A DNA stretch of 64,000 nt from JAEUIE01 sp046350055 (GTDB taxonomy: Bacteria; Planctomycetota; Planctomycetia; Gemmatales; HRBIN36), in contig JAXMBC010000001.1 in the NCBI GenBank assembly GCA_046350055.1, positions 1,302,001 through 1,366,000 on the forward strand. The letters are read 5' to 3'. The position numbers and the translations under genes are program-made. Of the stretch, positions 23,257 through 33,215 are shown piece after piece. The first letter of the stretch is position 1. Each line of letters starts with the position of its first letter. The notes below the pieces were generated by a model that was not told the DNA's origin, did not search any database, and saw only the letters and a list, made by a program, of their open reading frames with translations.

Positions 23257-24858
23257 TTAGTCGTCCAGGCGGAACTGCTGGCGAAGGAGTTTCTCTTCGA
23301 CTTCGAGGAGGAGTTTTTCCCGGAGAGCAAGCTGGGCTTTGTATCGTGTAACGGTCGTCGTAAGTGTTCGATACTTGTGTAATTGACTCACAAACTCTTT
23401 CACGACCTGTTGCTGTTTCTCGATCGCCCTCATTATCTGGTTCATAGCAGCATCCTCCTTCTTCTCAAATCCTATTGTCCCTGCTTCAATCCGTTTTGTT
23501 TCCATTTCTATGCGTTTTGTTTCCATCGTTTGTAATGCTGCAATTTGCTCCCTTAGTTGAACTTCAACATGTTTCTGAATCATCGTTTGTTGTTCCAAAT
23601 CTTCTATCTGACCCTGAATGTTTGTTATTTCGGTACTCAGTTTCGCTTTTGCCACCTCGAAGAGTTGACGTCTCTCGGCCTTAAGTCGCATCCGATACTC
23701 TTCCTCCTGCATTTGTTTCTCTTTGGTGACTTTCTCATTTTGTAAAGCCCGCTCTTTATCTTCACGAGCCTGCATCTCAGCTTGTATTGCTTGCTCGACC
23801 TGCATCTTCGCCTTCATCGCTTCGCTTTGCTGCGCATTAGCTTTATTCTTGGCTTCGATATCACCCGTCATAGACTGTTGCAGGAATCGCTGGGTGGCTT
23901 CCTGCTGCTTGATGAGTTGTTCCACTTTTTGCAGGATAGCCATCTCGCGGTCGCGGGCTTCTGCCAGTTGCTTGCGCAACTGTTCAATCTGCTGATCCTT
24001 GTCATCCATCGGCAGCGTGGCCACGAAGGCCTGGGCCTTGGGGCCCGGTGCCGCGCCCAGGAGCGACGCGGAGCCAACGCCTACGAGCCCGAGTGTGACC
24101 GTTACCACTGTTGCTGTTGCTATCTTGGTCCAAAGCATGATGGAAAGAACTCCCTGAGCGAGGCCTGTCACCACCGCAGTCGTGCAAGCCGTCGATATGG
24201 AATGTACCGTGGAATGAGCCAGCGCTTCCGGCAGCGACACTGCACCGAGAGCTGCGAGAGACCCCGCCGTCGAGGTGATGCCTCGATGGCTGAGCAGCCG
24301 CTGGAGTTGCTGGCGAGCCCGATGCAGCCGTGAGACGACGGTGCCTTCGGGGATGCCGAGCCGCCGGGAGGCGGAGAGCGTGGTCAATTCCTCCACTTCG
24401 CAGAGAAGGAACACCGTCCGGAGCTTGGCAGGCAATTGCAGAATCGCTTCGTCAATCGCAGCGCCGCATTCCTGCCAGGCCAGCTCGTCCACCGGGTGAG
24501 TCGTCGGCTCCGCTACGGTTTCCAGTGGCTGGCCTACACGTCGCCGGCTTCGCAGTTGCCGGGCGGTGCGGTAGGCCACTCCATAGAGCCAGTTCACGAG
24601 GGCTGCGGGCTGATGGAGCGATGCTGCCTTCCGGGCCAGTACCAGGAAAGTCGCCTGCAGGGCATCTTCGGCATCCTGTTCGGAGCGAAGCAGCCGACGA
24701 CACACGCCATAGACGAGGCTGCCATGCCGTTTGACGAGCACGGTAAAGGCCGCCTGTTCGCCGAGCCGGGCGTAGCGGTAGAGCAACTGCGTGTCGCTGG
24801 CCTGTGCCAGTCCACTCGCGGCGACCCAGTCAGCCCAGGGCAGAGTCCGTCGTTGCAT
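23257..24858 (-). CDS. ECF sigma factor fused to membrane segment and coiled coil
   Basis: This 533-residue protein has an ECF sigma core in residues 1-195: region 2 in YARLGEQAAFTVLVKRHG and DAEDALQATFLVLARKA, and region 4 in LPAKLRTVFLLCEVEELTT and GIPEGTVVSRLHRARQQL. A hydrophobic segment (about 237-262) is probably membrane-spanning. It is followed by about 250 residues of Gln/Glu/Lys-rich coiled coil with a METKRIE duplication. Planctomycetes often fuse ECF sigma factors to extracytoplasmic sensory parts; here the fusion may replace an anti-sigma factor. Codon composition shifts: the coiled coil (about 23340-23960) is clearly more AT-rich than the sigma part. GAGGAACC precedes the ATG. 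No sensor partner gene is adjacent. Confidence 0.85.
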   Translation of the reverse strand: MQRRTLPWADWVAASGLAQASDTQLLYRYARLGEQAAFTVLVKRHGSLVYGVCRRLLRSEQDAEDALQATFLVLARKAASLHQPAALVNWLYGVAYRTARQLRSRRRVGQPLETVAEPTTHPVDELAWQECGAAIDEAILQLPAKLRTVFLLCEVEELTTLSASRRLGIPEGTVVSRLHRARQQLQRLLSHRGITSTAGSLAALGAVSLPEALAHSTVHSISTACTTAVVTGLAQGVLSIMLWTKIATATVVTVTLGLVGVGSASLLGAAPGPKAQAFVATLPMDDKDQQIEQLRKQLAEARDREMAILQKVEQLIKQQEATQRFLQQSMTGDIEAKNKANAQQSEAMKAKMQVEQAIQAEMQAREDKERALQNEKVTKEKQMQEEEYRMRLKAERRQLFEVAKAKLSTEITNIQGQIEDLEQQTMIQKHVEVQLREQIAALQTMETKRIEMETKRIEAGTIGFEKKEDAAMNQIMRAIEKQQQVVKEFVSQLHKYRTLTTTVTRYKAQLALREKLLLEVEEKLLRQQFRLDD

Positions 24859-24979
24859 GGTTCCTCGCTGCTCTACTACCTACTGCCAGTAGACAGGGGA
24901 ATCCTTCCGTGGGGAAGTGGATTTTTCTTTGATGTCTTGCTTTATGGAGGATGGTTGCAAGGCCACATTGTGTTGCATA

Positions 24980-25035
24980 CGCGGCAGGATGCCGCGTCTA
25001 CTATGTGCATGCGCGGCCGGGATGCCGCGTCTACT
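24980..25035. repeat. GTAGACGCGG repeat, two tandem copies
   Basis: On the minus strand GTAGACGCGGCATCC is present twice, 31 bases apart. The plus-strand hairpins are CGCGGC-AGGAT-GCCGCG (24980-24996) and CGCGGC-CGGGAT-GCCGCG (25012-25029). The second copy supplies the TAG stop codon (25031-25033) of the HlyD-like gene. A related copy is at 46280-46302. Confidence 0.8.
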
Positions 25036-26731
25036 TTGTTGCGACGGGGGCGGCGGGGGCTGGGGCGGGGTTGGTGGCGACGGTCTTGCCTGCCTTATCC
25101 AGCTCCTGATTGCTCGCTCGCATTTCACTGCTCAGGCGGCGACGGGCATTCAGGGCAAGCTTGTCTCCTTCTTTCACACCGTCCGTGATGATAATGAACT
25201 TCTCGTTGTTATCCCCCACGCTCACGGTCTTCCTACTCGCTACCGAGCCGTTCATCTGGTAGGCGTAGTGCTTGCCATCTCGTTCACAAATCGCCTGCAC
25301 CGGCACCATCAGCACATTCTTGAACTCCTGAGCCATGATGCGCACTTCCGCGGTCATGCCGGGTTTGATGCCAGCTTCCGGGGGCAGATCGTCGATGCCC
25401 ACTTCGGTGACATATTCCTTGACACCTCGTTCATCCCAGGGGCCCCGGTTGTCCGCGAGGGTAGCCACGGTAAGCACCTTGCCATGGAGAATCTTGTTCG
25501 GCAGGGCATCGATGAGGATGTCAACGGGTTGATCCTTCTTCACTTTCTTGACTTGCGATTCGTGGACTTTCACCTTCACCCGCATGTTGGTGAGGTCGGG
25601 GAGGCGGAAGATGGTCTGCTGATAGTAGACCATGCCACCGGGGCGGACGCGGCTTTGCTCGTCCCAGTAGCGGTCATTGGCGTAGACCATGATGCCATCC
25701 GAAGGGGCCTTGATTTCGCAGGCGCCGAGTTGCTTCTTGAGGCGGTCCAGGGCCCGTTTCTCGATCTTGGCGGTATCCTCGGCAGCTTCCAGTTCGGACT
25801 TGGCCTTGAGCACCGCAGCCTGGGTGCTGCTCCTGGTGCGTTCCAGTTCGTTCTTGGCATCGCGGGCTGCTGATTGCAGCTTGGCTTCCTGAATCTTCTT
25901 CGTGAAGAACTCCAGGATGTACAGGTCCTTCTTGGCGGTCGAGAGCATCAGTTCGTTTTCCTGCACCTTGGTCTCGGCCCGGCGCAGCGTCTCCGGGGTC
26001 TCGAAGCCACGATTGACGACGATCTGGAAGTTCTTCAGCTCCTCTTTGGCGATTTCGAGTTCTCGTTCCGCCTTGGCGATGCCGGACTTGCTGGTATCCA
26101 CCAGCTTCTGGTACTCGCCCTTGGGATGGAAGTACTTTTCCAGTTCGAGCTCGGCCGTGATGAGTGCCAGCTTGGCTTTGTCGATCTCGCTTTCCTTTTT
26201 GTTCTCCTGGACCTTCAACTCTTCCCGGCTGGCGTTGGCTTTGCCATCAGCCTGCTTCCACTTCACTTCCTGATCCTGAAAGGCTTTGGTGAGTTCTTCG
26301 GTATCGAACTTGACGACAACCTCATCCTTCTTGACGGCTTTGCCTTCGGGGGCAATTTCAATGATCTTGATCTGCCTGCCTTCTACTTCGCAGCGGGCAT
26401 CGACGGTTTTGGACGATTCGAGTTCGCCACGTTCAGTGACGATGACCTGCAGGTCGCCCCGGGTGACGGTGCCGGTGAGATCGGTGGCGACTTCGATGGA
26501 GCTGGGCCAGAACCAGTAGGCCAGCGGGCCGCCGACGATGCCGGCGAGGAGGAGGAAGAAGAGGAACCAGCGCCAGCCACCGCCGCCACGCACCGGCGTG
26601 ATGGTCAGCGCCTGCTGAGGCTCATTGATTGCGGCCCATTCCTGCTGGGAAAAGGTCGGGTGGTCGGGGGGTGTCTCCGCTGGAGACGGGGCGAGGCTCG
26701 GTGGTGGGGTTGCTGCCTGCTCTGTTGACAT
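25031..26731 (-). CDS. HlyD-family membrane fusion protein (periplasmic adaptor)
   Basis: This 566-residue adaptor has a Pro-rich cytoplasmic start (MSTEQAATPPPSLAPSPAET), one membrane segment (about residues 54-76), a barrel/lipoyl part (GTVTRGDLQVIVTERGELES), a long alpha-hairpin with KAERELEIAKEELKNF-type heptads, then CEIKAPSDGIMVYAN and KPGMTAEVRIM. It should link an inner-membrane pump to the TolC-like protein encoded just upstream. No ATPase or RND pump gene is adjacent. The first 110 bases overlap the end of the TolC-like gene in another frame. Its stop codon lies in a dispersed repeat. Confidence 0.85.
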   Translation of the reverse strand: MSTEQAATPPPSLAPSPAETPPDHPTFSQQEWAAINEPQQALTITPVRGGGGWRWFLFFLLLAGIVGGPLAYWFWPSSIEVATDLTGTVTRGDLQVIVTERGELESSKTVDARCEVEGRQIKIIEIAPEGKAVKKDEVVVKFDTEELTKAFQDQEVKWKQADGKANASREELKVQENKKESEIDKAKLALITAELELEKYFHPKGEYQKLVDTSKSGIAKAERELEIAKEELKNFQIVVNRGFETPETLRRAETKVQENELMLSTAKKDLYILEFFTKKIQEAKLQSAARDAKNELERTRSSTQAAVLKAKSELEAAEDTAKIEKRALDRLKKQLGACEIKAPSDGIMVYANDRYWDEQSRVRPGGMVYYQQTIFRLPDLTNMRVKVKVHESQVKKVKKDQPVDILIDALPNKILHGKVLTVATLADNRGPWDERGVKEYVTEVGIDDLPPEAGIKPGMTAEVRIMAQEFKNVLMVPVQAICERDGKHYAYQMNGSVASRKTVSVGDNNEKFIIITDGVKEGDKLALNARRRLSSEMRASNQELDKAGKTVATNPAPAPAAPVATK

Positions 26732-28892
26732 CGCGGTACATCCCGTCGGCATCCACCTGGAGTTGCTCGGTTGCAAGCAGGAGCTGGATGCGGCCTCGTT
26801 CGTAGCTGAACCAGTTGGAGATCAGGGCGTTCTTGGCGTCGAGTAACTGCGAGAGCGTATTGAGCTGGGCCAGCGGATCGATCAGGCGGTTCAACCGCAA
26901 CTGTAGCGGTACATTTTCCACCTGCCGGGTAGCTGCCACGAAGGCTCGTCGGGTAATTTCAAAATTCTGACGATTCGTCTCCAACTGACGGAGCGCGACC
27001 CGGAGTTCGAGAATCACCTGATCCTGGCGAAGCATGTACTCCCGGCGAGCGCGATGATATTGTATCAGACTCTGCCGATAATTGTTGCGCTCAATCTGGC
27101 GATTGAGCGGCCCTTCAAACTGGAATCCGACGCGGTAGCGACTGGCTATAGCGGAGAAATCAAAGGTACGCTGGCTGGCCGGGTCGGTGCCGAGGTCCAT
27201 GTTGGCAAGCAGATTAAAGACCGCGCCGAGCTTGTTGGCCTGGATAGCCACCTGTCGCCAGGAATCGACTACCGCTGCACGGGCATTCATGAGATCGAGC
27301 CGGTTCTCGATAGCCTGCTGGATGGCATCTTCTTCCTTGAGCTTGAACTCTGGGAGGTTGAGCGAGTAGACCCGCACCTGATTCTGAATGACAAAGAGCT
27401 GTCCGACGGCGAGTTCCATGTCCTGCAGGCGGAGTTCAAACTGGCGTTTGCGATCGGCGATCGTGGTACCTGGCTTCTGCTGCCTGTACTGCTCCATCGC
27501 CTGCGGGAAGGTTGCCAGATCCTTCTTCACCTGCTGGAGCTGATTGCTCAGACCTTCACGAAACTGCTGCATGCGGGCAGCTTCCACGGCATCGCTGCTG
27601 GTGAGAGGTGTCTTCTGCCAGCGATCCGCTTCCTGGCTGATCTGTGCCAGGAACCCCTGGGTGCGCGTGTAGAAGTCGTTCAGTCGGGGGACCCATTCCT
27701 CCAACTGGGTCAGGGTCAGCTTCTCATACTGCTTGCGGAATTCGAGTTGGAGTTGATCGAACTCGAGTTGCAACTGGTCCAGCCTGGGATCGCTGAACTG
27801 GAAGGCCTGCAAAGGTTCCAGGTTGATTTCAGCCGGTATCGTGGGTGGCAGGCCGAGCTGGACCTTGAAGCGATCCAACTGGTTTTCTAGATCGGTTTGC
27901 TGCTGGAGGAAGTTGACCCGGGCACCCAGCAACGAGTTTAATGCCTGGTCTTCGGCCACCGAGGTGATCTTGTTCGCCAGCCGCTGGGCCTGTTGCCGGG
28001 TGTAATTCTGCTCCTGACGCAGGAGATTGGACTCCTGATTCCGGAGGATCTGCGCCTGCTGCAGCAGCGTCAGATACTGGTTGACCGCCAGATCGACGTA
28101 GAACTCCTTGCGGAAGCGGGCAAAGATACGCATCTGGTAAAGCAGACTGCGCTCACCCTGCGTCAGGGCTTCCATGCGCACCTGGCGACCGAAGTCGCGA
28201 ATCAGGGGCTGCAGGAAGGTCAGAGAAATGTTGGAACTCGGTGTATAGTTCTTGCCGGTGAATTCCCAGACGAAGCTGTTGGCGAAATTCACCAGCAGTT
28301 GCCCGCCGGCGGCAAAGGTCTTCGTGAAGCCGACGCCGCTGTTGGTACTGAGAGTATTGGTCTCGGTAGGGAAACCGTTAGCGCCGAAGTGAGTGTAGTC
28401 GGTGGCGTTGACGGCAAACCACTGAGTGGCAAACTCGAAGCGATTGAGCGTCAGGTTGAGCGAACTGAGGTAGAGGTTTTCGAGCTGTGTACGATATTCG
28501 CGGCTGTGCAGCTGGGCCTGCTGCATGATCAGATCGGGCCCGAGCAATAGTTTGCCGTAGGTTAAAGGCAGCGAGGATCGCCAGTCGCTCAGTTCCACGG
28601 AATCGACGGTGCCGTTGTCCCACCAGTGTTTCCAGCCATGATGGCCATCAGCCCAGTGCATGTATTCGCTGGCAGCGAGATCATCAGGCGGCATCGGCGG
28701 CCGGTCAGGGTTGTACGGATCATACAGACGGCTGGCGGATGGCGGCAGAATATCAACGCTGGGCACCACCCAGCTCGCATTGTTGCGTTCCTGGATGGCA
28801 GCGTACGCCTCGGTATCGGCCGATTCACGGTAAAATGCCCGCGAACAGCCGAGAACCAGAAGCCCCACGATGGCCAGGCCAAGCCAGCGCAA
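26622..28892 (-). CDS. TolC-family outer-membrane efflux lipoprotein
   Basis: This 756-residue protein begins with a lipoprotein signal (LVLGC, Cys16), has an unusual N-terminal extension of about 120 residues (Pro- and Trp-rich, HWADGHHGWKHWWDNG), then two TolC-like OEP halves with long Gln/Leu-rich helices (RLDQLQLEFDQLQLEFRKQYE; QNFEITRRAFVAATRQVE). It is longer than usual TolC proteins (about 450-500). It likely forms the outer-membrane exit duct with the HlyD-like protein. The start is TTG at 28892 with AGGGGG 6 bases ahead; no ATG fits. The last 110 bases overlap the HlyD-like gene. Confidence 0.85.
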   Translation of the reverse strand: MRWLGLAIVGLLVLGCSRAFYRESADTEAYAAIQERNNASWVVPSVDILPPSASRLYDPYNPDRPPMPPDDLAASEYMHWADGHHGWKHWWDNGTVDSVELSDWRSSLPLTYGKLLLGPDLIMQQAQLHSREYRTQLENLYLSSLNLTLNRFEFATQWFAVNATDYTHFGANGFPTETNTLSTNSGVGFTKTFAAGGQLLVNFANSFVWEFTGKNYTPSSNISLTFLQPLIRDFGRQVRMEALTQGERSLLYQMRIFARFRKEFYVDLAVNQYLTLLQQAQILRNQESNLLRQEQNYTRQQAQRLANKITSVAEDQALNSLLGARVNFLQQQTDLENQLDRFKVQLGLPPTIPAEINLEPLQAFQFSDPRLDQLQLEFDQLQLEFRKQYEKLTLTQLEEWVPRLNDFYTRTQGFLAQISQEADRWQKTPLTSSDAVEAARMQQFREGLSNQLQQVKKDLATFPQAMEQYRQQKPGTTIADRKRQFELRLQDMELAVGQLFVIQNQVRVYSLNLPEFKLKEEDAIQQAIENRLDLMNARAAVVDSWRQVAIQANKLGAVFNLLANMDLGTDPASQRTFDFSAIASRYRVGFQFEGPLNRQIERNNYRQSLIQYHRARREYMLRQDQVILELRVALRQLETNRQNFEITRRAFVAATRQVENVPLQLRLNRLIDPLAQLNTLSQLLDAKNALISNWFSYERGRIQLLLATEQLQVDADGMYRDVNRAGSNPTTEPRPVSSGDTPRPPDLFPAGMGRNQ

Positions 28893-29105
28893 CGTCGTCC
28901 CCCTGCCAAGACTGGCGAGATAGGGCCTCTGCGCAGCGCAGAGAATCTCCGCCAGTGTCCCCCTATCGAACGGGAGGGGTCATGGCCGAAATCGTTCGGT
29001 TTGTCAAGGGGCTGGTGGGGTTTTCATGATTGAGCCAGCTCGCTGGGAGTCTGGCTCAACATCCTAGATTCGGCATTCCGCCTGAGTAACTCAGCGGTGT
29101 ATTGC

Positions 29106-29147
29106 CATGGTTAGCGTGAGTACACGCACGCAAACCATGGCACACGA
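29106..29147. repeat. Covarying hairpin repeat, copy 3
   Basis: CATGGTT-A-GCGTG, loop AGTA, CACGC, an extra ACGC (29128-29131), then A-AACCATG and the tail GCACACGA (29140-29147). The gap 28893-29165 holds this element and, at 28927-28943, the palindrome CTCTGCGC-A-GCGCAGAG; no gene is seen there. Confidence 0.8.
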
Positions 29148-29165
29148 AACGTTCAACCTACTCGG

Positions 29166-29312
29166 CTAGTTCCGCTCCTTCAGATCATCCAGCTTGGCGA
29201 TAATGTGTTCGATCTCGGTGGAAGGCACTTTTTCCTTGTGCAGCATATTGCGGATGACTTTCATCGCGTTGAGTATCTCTTCAAATTCATCCTTCGTGAC
29301 TTCGATGTGCAT
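29166..29312 (-). CDS. Small hypothetical protein, 48 residues
   Basis: The product (MHIEVTKDEFEEILNAMKVI at the start, ending KLDDLKERN) is charged and entirely helical in appearance, with a Val-Pro kink near residue 29. AAGGAG lies 9 bases before the ATG at 29312, a good site; the frame is open another 16 codons. The family is unknown. It could be a small regulator or a structural peptide. Confidence 0.55.
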   Translation of the reverse strand: MHIEVTKDEFEEILNAMKVIRNMLHKEKVPSTEIEHIIAKLDDLKERN

Positions 29313-29443
29313 GACGGTCCACTCCTTCGGGGGGGTTACCGGGTTGACACCACGACCCAACTTCGATTCCAGCGAAAGTGTAACAAGACAGAATCGGCTG
29401 GGAATCCCCCTTTTGGAAAAATCTTCCAGATGAGTCTGCCCAC

Positions 29444-30598
29444 TTACTTCTTCAGTTTCAGCAAGCGCTCACCGGCAGCGTGCAGGGTCTCGTCTTTCTT
29501 GGCAAACATGAAGCGTACCTTGGTTTGCCCCAGCTGCTTCGGACTGTAGAAGCTGCTGCCCGGCACCCCGGCTACGCCGACGGTTTCGATCATCTGCCGC
29601 ACGAACTCGACATCGTTGGTGCCACCCAGCTTGCTGATATCGGTCATGACATAGTAGGCGCCTTCGGGGGTATCGAAGGTGAACCCCGCATCGCGCAGGT
29701 AGGGCAGGAACAACTCCCGCCGGCGCAGATAGTCGTTGCGAATCTTGGTGTAATAGGCATCGCTCATGTTCAGCGCGACCGCGCCGGCGACCTGAAGCGG
29801 ATGAGGGGCTCCCACGGTCAGGAAGTCATGCACCTTGCGAATAGCAGTCGTCACGCTGCTGGGCGAGACGCAATAGCCGAGCCGCCAGCCGGTGACGCTG
29901 TACGTCTTCGACAGGCCGCTGATGGTGACGGTACGCTCCGCCATGCCGGGCAGGCTGGCGATGCTGATGTGAGGCCGATCGGTGTACTGGATGTACTCGT
30001 AAATCTCATCGGAGAAGGCGAAGGCATTGTGCTTGATGCACAGGTCGGCAATGAGCTGCAACTCCTCGCGGGTGAAGACCTTGCCCGTGGGATTGTTGGG
30101 CGTGTTGATGATGATGGCCTTGGTCTTATAGCTGAAGGCAGCCTTCAATTCGTCGGGATCGAATGACCAGTGGGGAGGCTTCAAGTCGACCCACTTCGTC
30201 ACGGCGCCAGAGAGCAGCGCATCGGGCCCGTAGTTTTCGTAAAAGGGCTGGAAGAGCACCACTTCATCGCCGGGGTTGATCAGGGCCAGCATGGTAGCCA
30301 TCATGCATTCGGTTGCACCGCAACAGACAGTGATATGCTCATCCGCATCGACCCAGGGCAGGTGGTTGAACCGCTGCATCTTGGAGGCGATGGCTTGCCG
30401 CAAGGGTGCGATGCCCCAAGTGACTGCGTACTGGTTGTAGCCATCCTGAATGGCTTTGCAGGCAGCGTCCTTGATCTCCTGCGGCGGATCAAAGTCGGGC
30501 ATGCCCTGCCCCAGGTTGATAGCGTTGAACCGCGCTGCCAGGCGGGAGGTTTCGCGGATGACCGATTCGGTGAAGTAGCTGACGCGTTGAGCGAGCAT
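29444..30598 (-). CDS. Class I/II pyridoxal-phosphate aminotransferase
   Basis: This 384-residue enzyme has NTPNNPTGK (residues 165-173), SDEIYEY with the PLP-binding Asp197 and Tyr200, and SGLSKTYSVTGWRLGY with the Schiff-base Lys231. The sequence style, INLGQGMPDFDPP near the start and CCGATECMMAT, is that of the methionine/kynurenine aminotransferase group (YbdL-like) rather than aspartate aminotransferase. It is cytoplasmic. The exact amino acid substrate is not determinable. Monocistronic; the downstream 48-residue gene may share its transcript. Confidence 0.88.
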   Translation of the reverse strand: MLAQRVSYFTESVIRETSRLAARFNAINLGQGMPDFDPPQEIKDAACKAIQDGYNQYAVTWGIAPLRQAIASKMQRFNHLPWVDADEHITVCCGATECMMATMLALINPGDEVVLFQPFYENYGPDALLSGAVTKWVDLKPPHWSFDPDELKAAFSYKTKAIIINTPNNPTGKVFTREELQLIADLCIKHNAFAFSDEIYEYIQYTDRPHISIASLPGMAERTVTISGLSKTYSVTGWRLGYCVSPSSVTTAIRKVHDFLTVGAPHPLQVAGAVALNMSDAYYTKIRNDYLRRRELFLPYLRDAGFTFDTPEGAYYVMTDISKLGGTNDVEFVRQMIETVGVAGVPGSSFYSPKQLGQTKVRFMFAKKDETLHAAGERLLKLKK

Positions 30599-30687
30599 AA
30601 TGCGAGGAGCCAGGAGTAAGGAGCCAGAAGCCAGAAGTGTAGCAAGTCGCTGGTATAAGCAGACTCGTGATTAGCATATGAAGACCG

Positions 30688-32286
<1,599 letters not shown>

Positions 32287-32291
32287 CACAC

Positions 32292-33215
32292 TTACTTGGC
32301 CAGCACATATTCCAGCACCGCCTGGGTAGAGGCATCAAGGCTCTCCATGCGGTCCAGCGGGAGTTGCTCCCTGGCCAGATACTCTGCCAGGGTACCGAAG
32401 AAGCGCCGGCTGTGGTGCACCCGTACGATCACGGAATGCACATCGCTCAGTTCCACGCCGAGCACATCGGGGAGCTGGAGCAGGTCTGCTGCGAGCTTGC
32501 GAGGCTGCTGGCAATCGAGACGAATCGAGAGGGGAATGTCGGCAAGCTTCTCGCGAATCTCTCCCAACGTGCCTGAGGCTACCAGCATGCCTCGGGCGAT
32601 GATTACCAGCTTGTCCGTCAGTTTCTCCAGTTCCTCCAGTTGATGGCTGGAGATGAGCAGGGCCTTGCCTGCCTGAGCGAGTTGCTCAAACAAGGCATAG
32701 AGCTCTACGCGGCCCACGGGATCCACACCGTTCATCGGCTCATCGAGAATGAGAAGGGCCGGATCGTGGACCAGGGCCTGGGCGAGCTTCACCCGCTGCC
32801 GCATGCCTTTGGAGAAACCGCGCACAGTCTTGTCGGCCCTGTCGGCCATAGCTACCCGGTCGATGGCAGCATCAGCACGTCGCAGCGCTTCTCTCCGGGG
32901 GTAACCACACAGTTGGGCCATGGCACGGACGAACTGTCTGCCGGTCATTTCTTCGTAGAAGACGTCGTTATCGGGACAGTATCCCAGGTGTCGTTTGGCT
33001 GCAGCAGACCAGGCGTGGTGCTGACAAACCTTCACGGTGCCGATCTCGGGTCTCAGTTGCCCGGTGGCAAGCTTCATTAGGGTGCTCTTGCCAGCCCCAT
33101 TGGGCCCAACGAGACCAGTGATGCCGGGCTCTACATTCAGGGTGACGTCGCTCAACCCCAGCACCGGGCCGTACCACTTGCTCACGTTGACCAGGCTGAG
33201 GATGGGAGCACTCAC
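32292..33215 (-). CDS. ABC transporter ATP-binding protein (third gene of exporter operon)
   Basis: This 307-residue ATPase has Walker A GPNGAGKST, Walker B LLILDEPMNGVDP and the signature FSKGMRQRVKLAQAL. A C-terminal part of about 90 residues beyond the core resembles ABC-2 exporter ATPases. The start is GTG at 33215, which overlaps the permease stop as GTGA; GGAGGTG lies ahead, so translation is coupled. An open frame upstream (to 33398) is in another gene. Together with the genes at 33212 and 34155 it forms a two-ATPase, one-permease exporter; the substrate is unknown. Confidence 0.88.
   Translation of the reverse strand: MSAPILSLVNVSKWYGPVLGLSDVTLNVEPGITGLVGPNGAGKSTLMKLATGQLRPEIGTVKVCQHHAWSAAAKRHLGYCPDNDVFYEEMTGRQFVRAMAQLCGYPRREALRRADAAIDRVAMADRADKTVRGFSKGMRQRVKLAQALVHDPALLILDEPMNGVDPVGRVELYALFEQLAQAGKALLISSHQLEELEKLTDKLVIIARGMLVASGTLGEIREKLADIPLSIRLDCQQPRKLAADLLQLPDVLGVELSDVHSVIVRVHHSRRFFGTLAEYLAREQLPLDRMESLDASTQAVLEYVLAK

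Noticed and set aside
24436..25188. 250-residue plus-strand open frame over the sigma-gene start
   Set aside because: It crosses two minus-strand genes and a repeat, with no domain or ribosome site.
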